Shown one piece after another: positions 46,488 through 57,329 of a stretch of 64,000 bases of DNA (position 1 is its first letter; every line of letters begins with the position of its first letter). The position numbers and the translations under genes are program-made. The notes under the pieces are model-generated. The model ran no database searches. It worked only from the letters and a program-made list of their open reading frames with translations, and was not told the DNA's origin. Source of the DNA: Pseudomonadota bacterium (GTDB taxonomy: Bacteria; Pseudomonadota; Gammaproteobacteria; Steroidobacterales; Steroidobacteraceae); the NCBI GenBank assembly GCA_021851405.1, contig JAJZDW010000002.1, positions 63,382 through 127,381 on the forward strand, read 5' to 3'.

Positions 46488-47761
46488 TGCGCCTGCTCTA
46501 CCGGATCGCCGTGACGCCCGCCGCGGGGCTGCACGCCGCTGTGCTGTGGCTGCGCGCGCGCGTGCGCGGCGAGCCGCTCGCCCCGCCGCTGGCGCAGCGC
46601 TTCGGGTTCGCCGCGCCCGTCGCGGGCCGGCCGGTGTGGATCCACGCCGCCTCGGTCGGGGAGGTGCAGCTCGCCGCCACGCTGGTCCGAGCGCTGCGCA
46701 TGCATTACCCCGACCTGCCGCTGCTGGTCACGGCGTTCACGCCGACCGGAGCGGCACGCGCCGCCGCTCTCGCCCCCGAGGTGACCGTACGCGCCCTGCC
46801 CTACGACCTGCCGGGGCCGGTCAGACGGTTCCTGGCACGCACCGAACCGCGCCTCGCAATCGTGCTGGAGACCGAGCTGTGGCCGACACTGTTCGAGACC
46901 TGCCGGCGCCGCGGCATCCCGCTGCTCATCGCGAACGCGCGGCTCTCCGAACGCACCGCACGGCGCTATCGCCGTTTCAGCGCATTGTTCGCACCCGCGC
47001 TGCGCACCGCGGTGATCGCGGCCCGCAGCGCCGAGGACGCCGAACGCTTCCGTTCGATCGGCGCGGATGCCGCGCTGACGCATGTCACCGGTAATCTCAA
47101 ATTCGACTACACCCTGCCGCCGGACCTCGGTGCGCGCGCCCGGGCGCTGCGCGCCCGGTACGCCGAGGGACGGCCGCTGTGGGTCGCCGGCAGCACCCAC
47201 GACGGGGAGGATTCTCAGATGATCGGCGCGCACGCCCGGGTGCGCGCGCTGCTGCCCGAGGCGGTGCTGGTATTGGCGCCACGCCACCCGCAGCGCTTCG
47301 AGAGCGTTGCCGCCGCGCTGAGCGCCGAGGGTGTGCCGTACGTGCGTCATTCGCACTCACCCGATCCGGCGGCGATCGCGAAGGCCGCGGTGGTGCTGCT
47401 CGATACGCTCGGGGAGCTGCTGGATTTCTATGCGGCGGCCGACGCGGCATTCGTCGGCGGCAGCCTCGTGCCGATCGGCGGACACAATCTGCTCGAGCCG
47501 GCCGCTCTGGGGCGGCCCGTGGCCACCGGTCCGTCCGACTTCAATGCCACCGAAATCGCACGCCTGCTGCTCGAGTGCGGCGCGGCGCGGCGCGTGCACG
47601 ACGAGCAGGAATTAAGCGCCTGCCTGCTCGAATGGCTGCGCGACCCGCACGAACGGGCCCGTATCGGTGAGCTCGGCCGCGCCGCGGTCGCGACCCACCG
47701 CGGCGCGCTCGAGCGGCTGCTCGGACTGATCGGCCCGCAGCTCGGCCCGCCGACGAGCTGA
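46487..47761 (+). CDS. waaA: 3-deoxy-D-manno-octulosonic acid transferase
   Basis: Transfers Kdo from CMP-Kdo to lipid IVA. 424 residues with an N-terminal membrane anchor (LLYRIAVTPAAGLHAAVLWL), WIHAASVGEVQLA and the GT-B C-terminal IVLETELWPTLF and FVGGSLVPIGGHNLLEPAALG. With kdkA adjacent, a monofunctional enzyme (one Kdo) is likely, but this is inferred from species with kdkA. Its stop lies near a small GCTGAGCG/CGCTCAGC stem shared with the convergent gene. Confidence 0.95.
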   Translation: MRLLYRIAVTPAAGLHAAVLWLRARVRGEPLAPPLAQRFGFAAPVAGRPVWIHAASVGEVQLAATLVRALRMHYPDLPLLVTAFTPTGAARAAALAPEVTVRALPYDLPGPVRRFLARTEPRLAIVLETELWPTLFETCRRRGIPLLIANARLSERTARRYRRFSALFAPALRTAVIAARSAEDAERFRSIGADAALTHVTGNLKFDYTLPPDLGARARALRARYAEGRPLWVAGSTHDGEDSQMIGAHARVRALLPEAVLVLAPRHPQRFESVAAALSAEGVPYVRHSHSPDPAAIAKAAVVLLDTLGELLDFYAAADAAFVGGSLVPIGGHNLLEPAALGRPVATGPSDFNATEIARLLLECGAARRVHDEQELSACLLEWLRDPHERARIGELGRAAVATHRGALERLLGLIGPQLGPPTS

Positions 47762-47780
47762 GCGGCGGCGCGCGCTCAGC
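47757..47780. terminator. stem between waaA and the zinc-finger gene
   Basis: GCTGAGCG (47757-47764) pairs with CGCTCAGC (47773-47780) over an 8-nt loop. It spans the stop codons of two convergent genes. Confidence 0.35.
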
Positions 47781-47973
47781 GGCGCAGCGTGTACTCGGCG
47801 CCGCAGTACGGGCATTTGGCCCAGCCGCTCGCCTCGATCGGCAGATACACCTTGGGGTGGGAATTCCACAGCTGCATCTGCGGCATGGGGCAGGAGAGCG
47901 GCAGGTCGTCGACCCCCACCTCGTACTGATGCTGGGCGTTGGGTTGGATCAGGGGCTGCGCGGCTGCGGCCAT
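47776..47973 (-). CDS. zinc-finger protein, NDUFS6-like (zf-CHCC)
   Basis: 65 residues with the C-H-C-C zinc motif: Cys28, His39, Cys54 and Cys57 (LSCPMPQMQLWNSHPK and AKCPYCGAEY). Members are related to the mitochondrial complex I subunit NDUFS6, but in bacteria they occur as small stand-alone proteins of unclear role. It lies between waaA and glnE. Conserved size. Confidence 0.88.
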   Translation of the reverse strand: MAAAAQPLIQPNAQHQYEVGVDDLPLSCPMPQMQLWNSHPKVYLPIEASGWAKCPYCGAEYTLRR

Positions 47974-48038
47974 GTCGATTCCTTGCAGGCAGAACTCGGT
48001 GGGCTTGGCATTATAGCGGCCGCGATCGCTTTCGGGCC

Positions 48039-50897
48039 CTACCCTGCCGCCTCGGACCCGAAGGTCTGCTCCCAGATGGCGCTGACTGCGGCCCGTTCGG
48101 CTGCAAAGGCCCCGTCGGACGGCGCCGCGGGGCCCTCAAGCGCCAGGCGATGGCGGTGGGCCCGATACGCCCGGTAGGCACCGGTCAGCACGTCCACGGT
48201 CTGCTGCGGCACCAGATTCGCCGAAGCGACGGACTCGAGCTGACGGATGGTATCGGCGAACAGGGCCACCGGCGGGTACTCGCGCGCCCACTTCAGCGCC
48301 CAGTACTGGGCGAGGAACTCGATGTCGGCGATGCCGCCCGCCTCGTTCTTCAGATCGTTCGCCTGCGGCTCGCGCCGCGAGCGCTCGCGGCGCATCCGCT
48401 CGCGCATCGCGCGCACCTCCTCGCGCAGCGTCTCGCGCCGCACGCTGAAGCGCAGGATCTCGAGCCGGATGCGCTCGAACTCGGCGCACAGTTCGCGCGA
48501 GCCGGCCACGGCGCGCGCGTGCAACAGCGCCTGATGCTCCCACGTCCAGGCCTCGTGCCGCTGATACTCGGCGAAGGCGTCGATCTGGGTCACGAGCAGG
48601 CCGCCCTTGCCGCTCGGGCGCAACCGCACGTCGACCTCGTAGAGCCGTCCGGCCGCCGAGTGCATGGTGAGCAGGTGCACCACGCGCTGCACGAGGCGCG
48701 CGAAGAACACCTGATTGTCGATCGGCCGCTCGCCGCAGGTCTCCTGGTGCTCCCCGCGCGAGTCGTGCACGAACACCAGATCCAGATCCGAGCCGTAGCC
48801 GAGCTCCATGCCGCCGAGCTTGCCGTAGCCGATCACGCACACGCGCACCTCGCGCCGGGCCTCGCTACAGCACGGTGTCCCGAACTGCGCGGTGATCTGG
48901 CGCCACCCGAGCTCCATCGCGCGATCGAGGATGACCTCGGCGATCTCGGTCAGCCGGTCGCTGACGCGCATCACCGGCAGGCGCCCGGACAGATCCGCCA
49001 CCGCCACGCGAAACACCGCCGCCCGCTTGAAGTGACACAGCGCCTCGATCTGCCGCTCCGGATCGTCCGCCTCGACCCGCTCGAGGGCCGCGGCGAGTTC
49101 GCGCTCGAGCGCGGCGCGCTCCGGCAGCGACTCGAAGCTGCTCTCGTCGATGAACTCATCGAGCAGCAACGGGTGGGCGGCGATCTGCGCGGCGAGGAAC
49201 TCCCCCTGCGCACAGATGCGCACCAGCCGCACCCGCACCGGGGGACTTTCGCGCAACAGCGCGAAATAGGCCGAACGCTTGCCCATCGCCTCGAGGATCG
49301 CGAGGATGCGCTTCAGCACGATCAGCTGCCGCGGGCCGGCGCCGATCTCTGCGGCAATGTCGGCGAGCAGCGCCGGCAGCAGCCCCTGCAGTCGGTGTCG
49401 GCCCGCCTCGTCGAGTTTGCGCACCAGCGTCGAGGCGCGCAGCGCGAGCAGCTGCTCGGCCACCTCGGCCGCGGCGGCGAACCCGGCCTGGGCGAGCGCC
49501 TCGATGAGCGCGGCGGTCTCTGCCGGGGCATCCCACGCCCGGCCCAAATCGATGCTCACCCCGGCACGCTCGCCGCCGGCGCCGCCGAGCACCAGGCGCT
49601 GGAAGTGATGCACGACGCGCTGGCGGTGCGACTCGAGCACCGTGGAGAGCGCCGGCCAGTCCGCCGCCCCGACGGCGAGCGCACACCGCTCGCGCGCGAG
49701 CGCCTCCTCGGGCAGCAGGTGCGTCTGCTGGTCGGCGAGCATCTGCAGGGCATTCTCGACGCGGCGCAGATAGCGATACGCCGCGGTGAGCTCCTGGACG
49801 GCCGCCGCCGGGAGAATGCGTGCCTCCCCGAGCCGCGCGAGCGCCTCGAGAAGCGAGGTCGTCTGCAGCCGCGGATCGCGCCCGCCGCGGATCAGCTGGA
49901 AGGTCTGCGCGATGAACTCGATCTCACGGATGCCCCCCGGACCGAGCTTGACGTGCTCGGCCAGTTCGCGCCGTGCCACTTCGCGCTCGATCAGCCCCTT
50001 CATCTCGCGCAGACTCTCGAACACCCCGTAGTCGAGGTAGCGCCGATAGACGAATGGCCGCAGCGCAGCGGCCTGAACCTCCGCGAAGCGCTCGGCACCG
50101 ACGACCGGCCGGGCCTTCACGTACGCGTAACGCTCCCAGTCGCGCCCGTGCAGCGACAGGTAATCCTCGAGCGCCGCGAAGCTGGTCACCAGCGGGCCGC
50201 TGTCGCCAAACGGTCGCAAGCGCAGATCCACGCGCAGCACGAATCCCTCGGGGGTGAGGGATTCGAGCAGGCGGATCATCCCCTGGCCAAGACGGGTGAA
50301 GAACTCCTCGTTGCTGATCGGCCGCTTCCCGTCGGTCTCACCGTGTTCGGGAAACAGCAACACCAGGTCGACGTCGGAGGAGAAATTCAGCTCGCGGCCA
50401 CCGAGCTTGCCCATGGCCAGCACCACCAGCGGCTGCACCGTGCCGTCGGCACCGCGCGGCTCCCCGAAGCGCTCGATGAGCCCGCGGCGCGCGTAGCGCA
50501 CCGCGGAGTCGATCGCCGCATCGGCGAAGTCCGAGGACTCGCGCAGGGTTTCCTCGATCGGTGCCCCGCCGGCCAGGGCACGCCAGGCGATACGGACCAG
50601 CTCACGGCGACGCCAGCGCCGCAACGCCGCCAGCATCCCCGCTTCACCGTCCTCGGGGGGCGGGGCGCGGCGGGCGGCCTCCTGCGGCGCGAGCGGCCGC
50701 TGCAGGTCACCGTCGGCGATCAGCTCGGCCAGCCGCTGCGGCTCGCGCACGCACGCCTCGGCGACGAAGTCGCTGGCGGCAAGCACCTGGCGCAGGGCCG
50801 CACCGAGGCGTGGCTCGAGCGCCGCACTCAGCCCCGGCGCCGCAGCCTCGAGCGCCTCCAGGCGGCGTTGCACCAGAGCATCGAGTGCGGGTGTCAT
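48039..50897 (-). CDS. glnE: bifunctional glutamine synthetase adenylyltransferase
   Basis: Adenylylates and deadenylylates glutamine synthetase in response to PII and glutamine. 952 residues with two nucleotidyltransferase domains: an N-terminal (deadenylylating) one with GKLGGRELNFSSDVDL (about 171-186), and a C-terminal (adenylylating) one with GKLGGMELGYGSDLDL. Family-specific segments LKLGPGGIREIEF and NEAGGIADIEFL lie between and after. ATG 50897 is chosen; the longer frame lacks coding character. It follows groEL after a strong terminator, so it has its own promoter. Confidence 0.96.
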   Translation of the reverse strand: MTPALDALVQRRLEALEAAAPGLSAALEPRLGAALRQVLAASDFVAEACVREPQRLAELIADGDLQRPLAPQEAARRAPPPEDGEAGMLAALRRWRRRELVRIAWRALAGGAPIEETLRESSDFADAAIDSAVRYARRGLIERFGEPRGADGTVQPLVVLAMGKLGGRELNFSSDVDLVLLFPEHGETDGKRPISNEEFFTRLGQGMIRLLESLTPEGFVLRVDLRLRPFGDSGPLVTSFAALEDYLSLHGRDWERYAYVKARPVVGAERFAEVQAAALRPFVYRRYLDYGVFESLREMKGLIEREVARRELAEHVKLGPGGIREIEFIAQTFQLIRGGRDPRLQTTSLLEALARLGEARILPAAAVQELTAAYRYLRRVENALQMLADQQTHLLPEEALARERCALAVGAADWPALSTVLESHRQRVVHHFQRLVLGGAGGERAGVSIDLGRAWDAPAETAALIEALAQAGFAAAAEVAEQLLALRASTLVRKLDEAGRHRLQGLLPALLADIAAEIGAGPRQLIVLKRILAILEAMGKRSAYFALLRESPPVRVRLVRICAQGEFLAAQIAAHPLLLDEFIDESSFESLPERAALERELAAALERVEADDPERQIEALCHFKRAAVFRVAVADLSGRLPVMRVSDRLTEIAEVILDRAMELGWRQITAQFGTPCCSEARREVRVCVIGYGKLGGMELGYGSDLDLVFVHDSRGEHQETCGERPIDNQVFFARLVQRVVHLLTMHSAAGRLYEVDVRLRPSGKGGLLVTQIDAFAEYQRHEAWTWEHQALLHARAVAGSRELCAEFERIRLEILRFSVRRETLREEVRAMRERMRRERSRREPQANDLKNEAGGIADIEFLAQYWALKWAREYPPVALFADTIRQLESVASANLVPQQTVDVLTGAYRAYRAHRHRLALEGPAAPSDGAFAAERAAVSAIWEQTFGSEAAG

Positions 50898-51020
50898 GAT
50901 GGATACATACAGCCCGAAGCGGCGCGCAATTGCAAGTTGCCCCCGTGTCGCACTGTTGTCGACATGCAACAGCGGGCACAACGACACAACGCATCTGAGT
51001 GTGTCGGAATTGAAACAAAA

Positions 51021-51045
51021 AAAGCCCCGCATATAGCGGGGCTTT
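51021..51045 (-). terminator. intrinsic terminator after groEL
   Basis: On the minus strand AAAGCCCCGC pairs with GCGGGGCTTT around a 5-nt loop, followed by TTTTTTT. A classic intrinsic terminator for groES-groEL, also with A's on the plus side. It separates the chaperonin operon from glnE. Confidence 0.9.
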
Positions 51046-51087
51046 GAGGATTGCGCGGAATAGGGGGGTCTTGATCCGCGTCTTTCA

Positions 51088-51178
51088 GGATTGTCCCCGC
51101 TTTGGGGTCGGGCACAATCCCTAACTGATGTTGAGATGGTACCGATTCCGTCCGCTGGAATCGATACCTCTTTAGAGG
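51088..51178 (-). repeat. cascade of stem-loops after the groEL stop
   Basis: Between the groEL stop and the terminator lie a 12-bp stem (GGTACCGATTCC/GGAATCGATACC, 51138-51168, one mismatch), a short CCTC-TTTA-GAGG hairpin (51167-51178) and an imperfect stem GGATTGT...ACAATCC (51089-51121). They may slow 3' decay or fine-tune termination. Confidence 0.5.
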
Positions 51179-51183
51179 GGTGC

Positions 51184-53128
<1,945 letters not shown>

Positions 53129-53184
53129 GGTGAACGCTCCTTAAAAGAACACGATGGATGTAAGTTAAAGCCACGAGAGAGCTA

Positions 53185-53211
53185 TTAGCACTCTACCCGT
53201 GTGGCTGCTAA
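53185..53211. promoter_or_regulatory. CIRCE-like operator upstream of groES
   Basis: TTAGCACTC-N9-GGCTGCTAA at 53185-53211 matches the HrcA-binding consensus TTAGCACTC-N9-GAGTGCTAA in full on one arm and with two mismatches on the other; spacing of 9 is exact. The minus-strand -10-like TAATGA lies immediately upstream of it in the transcribed direction, so HrcA binding would block the chaperonin promoter. HrcA itself is outside the window. Confidence 0.85.
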
Positions 53212-53239
53212 TCATTAGGGAGGGCAAGCGGATTTTCAA
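53212..53239 (-). promoter_or_regulatory. groES-groEL promoter
   Basis: On the minus strand TTGAAA (53239-53234) is separated by 16 bp from TAATGA (53217-53212). The same stretch reads as a sigma-32-like TTGAAA-13-CCCTAAT. So the operon may be served by both sigma-70 and sigma-32, with the CIRCE-like operator just after the -10. Confidence 0.6.
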
Positions 53240-53329
53240 CCCTACCGGGGGCAATTTTTTCCCGCCGCGGGGGACGAGCGGCGGCGCTGACCCCTCACGC
53301 CCGGCCGGCGCGATGGGTTTACAATGCGT

Positions 53330-53335
53330 CGTTTT
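53330..53335 (+). promoter_or_regulatory. putative cutA promoter -10
   Basis: TACAAT lies 24 nt before the cutA ATG, predicting a leader of about 17 nt. It shares its hexamer with other -10 elements of the window. No good -35 is visible. Confidence 0.45.
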
Positions 53336-53359
53336 CCCGCTTGAGCCCCAGCACACCGG

Positions 53360-53677
53360 ATGACCGACAGCATCGTGGTCCTGACGAGCTGCCCCGACGA
53401 GGCGGCAGCCGCCCGCATCGCCGCGGCGCTGCTCGAGGCGGGCGTGGCTGCCTGCGTGACCCGCCAGCCGGTGCGCTCGATGTACCGCTGGGAAGGCCGG
53501 CTGGTGGATGAGCCGGAGGTCCTGCTGGTCATCAAGACACTCGCCAGCCGTTTCTCGGACCTCGAAATGCACCTCAAATCGCTGCACCCGTACGCGGTCC
53601 CTGAAATCATCGCCCTGCGGATCGCGGCCGGCTCGAGCCCCTATCTGTCCTGGCTCGCCGCCGAGGTGACGCCGTGA
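53360..53677 (+). CDS. cutA: divalent-cation tolerance protein CutA
   Basis: 105 residues, trimeric ferredoxin-like fold: VLTSCPDEAAAARIAAALLE, YRWEGRLVDEPEVLLVIKT and the C-terminal HPYAVPEIIALRI. Linked historically to copper tolerance, though the true role is uncertain. Overlaps the dsbD start (GTGA), forming cutA-dsbD-tlpA. Such a cutA-dsbD pair is common. Confidence 0.95.
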   Translation: MTDSIVVLTSCPDEAAAARIAAALLEAGVAACVTRQPVRSMYRWEGRLVDEPEVLLVIKTLASRFSDLEMHLKSLHPYAVPEIIALRIAAGSSPYLSWLAAEVTP

Positions 53678-55545
53678 TCCGGCGGCTGCGCTCGGTGCAC
53701 CGCCCCTGGGCGGCCGGGGCCGTGCTCGGCGCGGTGTGGCTTGCCGCGCTTCCCGGGCCGGCGCGCGCCGCCCCCCCGCCCTCGTTCTCCCCGACCGTGC
53801 TCGCCGCCCTCGGCGCACAGGCCTCGGGGGGCCCGAAATTCCCCCCGCCGGGCGAGGTCTTTCACTTCAAGGCCGCCCCCGGCGCCCACCGGCTGCACCT
53901 GTCCTGGACCATCCGGCCGGGGTTCTACCTGTACCGCAGCCGCATCCACGTGCGGGCGCTCTCCGGTACGGTCCTCGGCGCACTGAGCCTGCCGCCGGGG
54001 ATCGTCAAGGTCGACCCGTATTTCGGCCGCGAGCAGATCTACCGTATCGCCGTCACCGGCGAATTGGCGGTACAGCGCGGCACCGTGGCCGCGCCGGCCG
54101 ACGCCTCGCTCGCGGTCACCTATCAGGGCTGCGCCGATGCGGGCCTGTGCTACCCGCCGATCACCCAGACGGTCACCGTGGCCCTGCCGGCCCGCGGCGG
54201 CGGGACGGGCGCACCGCCGGCGGCGCGCCCGCCGAGCGCCCCCCCCGCGCACCGCGCGCGGCCGACGAGCCAGGGCCGCTTCGCGGCGCTGATCCGCTCC
54301 GGCAACCTGTTCGCGATGCTCGGGGCGTTCTACCTGGCGGGCCTCGCGCTCGCCTTCACGCCGTGCTGTCTGCCGATGATCCCGATCCTCTCCGGACTGA
54401 TCGCGGGGGGACGCACCCTCGGCACGGCCCGCTCGGTCCTGCTCTCGCTCGCCTACGTGCTGGGCATGGCGTTCACCTACACGCTCGCCGGAATTGCCGC
54501 TGCGGCCGCGGGCGGGGAAGTCCAGGCCGCCTTCCAGCAACCCTGGATTCTCGGGGCGTTCGCGGCGCTGCTGGCGACCATGGGCCTGGCGATGCTCGGA
54601 CTGTTCACCGTGCAGATGCCCGCCGCGGTGCAGACCCGTTTTGCCGAGCTCAGCGGCCGGCGCACCGCCGGCAGCCTCGGCGGGGTGGCCGCCATGGGCG
54701 CCCTCTCGGCCCTGATCGTCACGACCTGCGTGGCGCCGGCGTTGGTCGGGGCATTGGCCGTGATCGGCCAGGCCGGCCAGATCGCGCGGGGCGGGGCGGC
54801 GCTGTTCACCCTCAGCATCGGCATGGGCACGCCGCTGCTGGCCGTCGGGGCCTCCGCGGGGCGGCTGTTGCCCAAGGCCGGGGCCTGGATGGAGCTGGTG
54901 AAGCGGCTGTTCGGCGCCCTGATGCTGGCGGTCGCGGTGTGGATGCTGGCGCGCCTCGTGCCCGCCCGCGTGACGCTCGCCCTGTGGGCGCTGCCGGTGC
55001 TGGCCGCCGCGTGGGCGTTCGGGTCGCAGCGGCACGCGGCGCGCCACGGCCGCAGGGCACTGCGCGCCGTCGGCGTTCTGCTCGGCGCGTATGCCGCGAC
55101 GCTGCTGATCGGCTCGGCGCTGGGTGGCACCCACCCGTTTGCACCGCTCTCCCGCGGCGCACCCCCGACTCTGCACTTCGCGCCCCTGCGCTCGGTCGCC
55201 CAGCTGCAGCGCGACGTGCGAGCGGCCGCGGCGCGCCACCAGACGGTCATGGTCGATTTTTACGCCGACTGGTGCACCTCCTGCAAAGAGATGGAGGCGA
55301 GCACGTTCACCAACCCCCAGGTCCGTCGCGAGCTCGCCCATACGCTGCTGCTGCGCGCCGACGTCACGGCCGACAGTGCGGCCGACCAGGCGCTGCTGAA
55401 GTATTTCGGCATCTACGGGCCGCCGACCATCGCCTTCTACGGGCCGAACGGCCACGAGCGCCGCCACGAGCGGGTCGTGGGCTACCTCGATGCCGCGGCG
55501 TTCCGGCGCCGCGTGCGGGCCGCCCTGGCCCCTCCGCCCGCATGA
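53674..55545 (+). CDS. dsbD: thiol:disulfide interchange protein DsbD
   Basis: Carries electrons from cytosolic thioredoxin to periplasmic thiols. 623 residues: signal peptide (about 1-32), a periplasmic alpha domain with GCADAGLCYPP (Cys153, Cys159), eight membrane helices with FTPCCLPMIP (Cys231/Cys232) and VTTCVAP (Cys352), and a C-terminal thioredoxin domain with WCTSC (Cys534, Cys537). The double Cys in the first membrane motif is unusual. GTG start. Confidence 0.95.
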   Translation: MIRRLRSVHRPWAAGAVLGAVWLAALPGPARAAPPPSFSPTVLAALGAQASGGPKFPPPGEVFHFKAAPGAHRLHLSWTIRPGFYLYRSRIHVRALSGTVLGALSLPPGIVKVDPYFGREQIYRIAVTGELAVQRGTVAAPADASLAVTYQGCADAGLCYPPITQTVTVALPARGGGTGAPPAARPPSAPPAHRARPTSQGRFAALIRSGNLFAMLGAFYLAGLALAFTPCCLPMIPILSGLIAGGRTLGTARSVLLSLAYVLGMAFTYTLAGIAAAAAGGEVQAAFQQPWILGAFAALLATMGLAMLGLFTVQMPAAVQTRFAELSGRRTAGSLGGVAAMGALSALIVTTCVAPALVGALAVIGQAGQIARGGAALFTLSIGMGTPLLAVGASAGRLLPKAGAWMELVKRLFGALMLAVAVWMLARLVPARVTLALWALPVLAAAWAFGSQRHAARHGRRALRAVGVLLGAYAATLLIGSALGGTHPFAPLSRGAPPTLHFAPLRSVAQLQRDVRAAAARHQTVMVDFYADWCTSCKEMEASTFTNPQVRRELAHTLLLRADVTADSAADQALLKYFGIYGPPTIAFYGPNGHERRHERVVGYLDAAAFRRRVRAALAPPPA

Positions 55546-56240
55546 GCCGTGGCGGCACGCTCGCCCGCGGCACGCTCGCCGCGGGTCTGATCCTCGCCGC
55601 CGGCGTGGCCGGGTATGCATTGCGCGCGGCACGGACCGCCCCCGCGGCCGCGCCACTCGTGCCGACGGCCCCCTCGCGGCGGGCCCCGGCGCTCTCCGCG
55701 CCCGCGGCGCACCGCGCACGGCACACGCTGCCCGACGCTCTGCCGCAGATCCCGTTCCGCGACCGACACGGGCGGCTGCGCCGCTTCGCCGACTGGGGCG
55801 GCCGACCGCTGCTGGTGAATTTCTGGGCGCCGTGGTGCTCCCCCTGCCGCGCCGAAGTGCCGTTGCTCGAGCAGCTGAGCCGCACCCGGCCTCAGGGCCT
55901 GCAGGTGATCGGGGTGGCGGTCGATGCGCGCCCGGCGGTCCTGCGCTACGCGCAGCAGGCCGGAATCCGCTATCCTCTGCTCATTGGCCTGCGCCCCGGG
56001 ATGCGGGCGATCCGCGCGCTCGGGATGATGGCGGCCTTTCCGTTCTCCGTGTTCGTCGATGCACACGGTCGGATCGTGACGGTCGAGGTCGGACGCCTGC
56101 GCGCCGCCGAGGCGAACGTGATCCTCGAGCGCATCGGGGCGCTCGACCGCGGCCAGGTCAGCCTCGCCGCCGCGCGCGGGGAGATCGCCGCGGAAATCGC
56201 GCAGCTGGCCGCCCACCGCGCGGCGCACGCCCAGAGCTGA
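55542..56240 (+). CDS. TlpA-family thiol:disulfide oxidoreductase
   Basis: 232 residues. N-terminal signal anchor (about 7-28) and a periplasmic thioredoxin fold with WCSPC (Cys99-Cys102) in [20 protein letters not shown]. Overlaps the dsbD stop (ATGA) and is probably reduced by DsbD. TlpA/ResA-type proteins serve in cytochrome c maturation or copper-site assembly; the substrate is unknown. Confidence 0.9.
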   Translation: MSRGGTLARGTLAAGLILAAGVAGYALRAARTAPAAAPLVPTAPSRRAPALSAPAAHRARHTLPDALPQIPFRDRHGRLRRFADWGGRPLLVNFWAPWCSPCRAEVPLLEQLSRTRPQGLQVIGVAVDARPAVLRYAQQAGIRYPLLIGLRPGMRAIRALGMMAAFPFSVFVDAHGRIVTVEVGRLRAAEANVILERIGALDRGQVSLAAARGEIAAEIAQLAAHRAAHAQS

Positions 56241-56346
56241 GCGATTTAAGCCTGATCCCGTCCGATCGCGACAAAATCCACCCATTTCTGGCGGAATTAG
56301 GGTAAATTGGCTGCGCTCTGTGCGCCACGGCCAGCCCCTATTCCGC

Positions 56347-56802
56347 ATGACACGCCTGTTGCTCCTGAACGGCCCGAATCTGAACCTGCTCGGTCAGCGG
56401 GAACCCCATCTTTATGGGGCGGACACGCTCGAGACGCTCGAGCGGCGCGCCACCGAGTGTGCACGCCAGGTGGGCTGCACGCTGGAGTGTTTTCAGAGCA
56501 ACGCCGAGCACCTGCTGCTGGAGCGGATTCACCGGGCGGGCGCCGAAGGCGTGGGGTGCCTCATTTTCAATCCCGGCGCCTTCACCCACACGAGCGTCGC
56601 GCTGCGGGACGCGGTCCTGGCCGTTCATCTGCCGGTGATCGAGGTCCACCTGTCCAATCCGCACGCGCGTGAGCCGTTCCGGCACCGATCGTACTTCTCG
56701 GACATCGCCCTCGGGGTGATCTCGGGCTTCGGCGCCCTGGGATATGAGTTGGCCGTGCGCGCTGCCGCACAGCATCTCGCCCGGGCACCGCACGCCGGGT
56801 GA
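56347..56802 (+). CDS. aroQ: 3-dehydroquinate dehydratase, type II
   Basis: Third step of the shikimate pathway. 151 residues with [13 protein letters not shown], the flexible active-site loop with Tyr, and [19 protein letters not shown] 56347 matches the family. A-T-rich GGTAAATTGG lies upstream as a possible promoter. It precedes accB-accC, a conserved pairing. Confidence 0.96.
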   Translation: MTRLLLLNGPNLNLLGQREPHLYGADTLETLERRATECARQVGCTLECFQSNAEHLLLERIHRAGAEGVGCLIFNPGAFTHTSVALRDAVLAVHLPVIEVHLSNPHAREPFRHRSYFSDIALGVISGFGALGYELAVRAAAQHLARAPHAG

Positions 56803-56854
56803 CCCCGAGTCGTTCCATTGCATACCGTCCCATGACGCGAGGGGGATTTCCCAC

Positions 56855-57319
56855 ATGGATATCCGCAAAATCAAAAAATTGATCGAATTGCTGGAGGAGT
56901 CCGGCATCGCTGAAATCGAGATCAAGGAAGGCGAAGAGGCCGTGCGGATCAGCCGCATGCCGACCGGCAACGCGCTGGTGCACGCCCTGCCGCATTTCGC
57001 CCTGCCGCAGATGGCCGCAGCGCTGCCGGCCGAAGTGCCGGTCGCGGCCGCGCCGGCGGCCGAAGCCGCCAAGGCGCGCTCCAACGAACACGTGGTCACC
57101 GCACCGATGGTCGGCACGTTCTATGCCGCCCCGACACCGGGCGCGAAGTCGTTCGTGGAGATCGGCGATGAGGTCAAGGTCGGCGATGTCCTGTGCATCA
57201 TCGAGGCGATGAAGATGATGAATCAGATCGAAGCGGACCGCGCCGGGCGGATCACCTCGATCATGGCGCGCAACGGCGACCCGGTCGAGTACGGCCAGCC
57301 GCTGTTCGTCATCGAATAA
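56855..57319 (+). CDS. accB: acetyl-CoA carboxylase biotin carboxyl carrier protein
   Basis: Carries biotin for malonyl-CoA synthesis. 154 residues: N-terminal helical domain, an Ala/Pro-rich linker (about 45-75) and the biotinyl domain with EAMKM (Lys120 biotinylated). GAGGGGG precedes the ATG. Operon with accC. Confidence 0.96.
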   Translation: MDIRKIKKLIELLEESGIAEIEIKEGEEAVRISRMPTGNALVHALPHFALPQMAAALPAEVPVAAAPAAEAAKARSNEHVVTAPMVGTFYAAPTPGAKSFVEIGDEVKVGDVLCIIEAMKMMNQIEADRAGRITSIMARNGDPVEYGQPLFVIE

Positions 57320-57329
57320 GCGCGCCGCC

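Noticed and set aside
53641-55719. Long minus-strand open frame of about 690 codons antisense to dsbD-tlpA
   Set aside because: Composition is Arg/Gly/Ala/His-rich without motifs, and the plus strand carries well-recognised genes; long antisense frames are expected at this GC.
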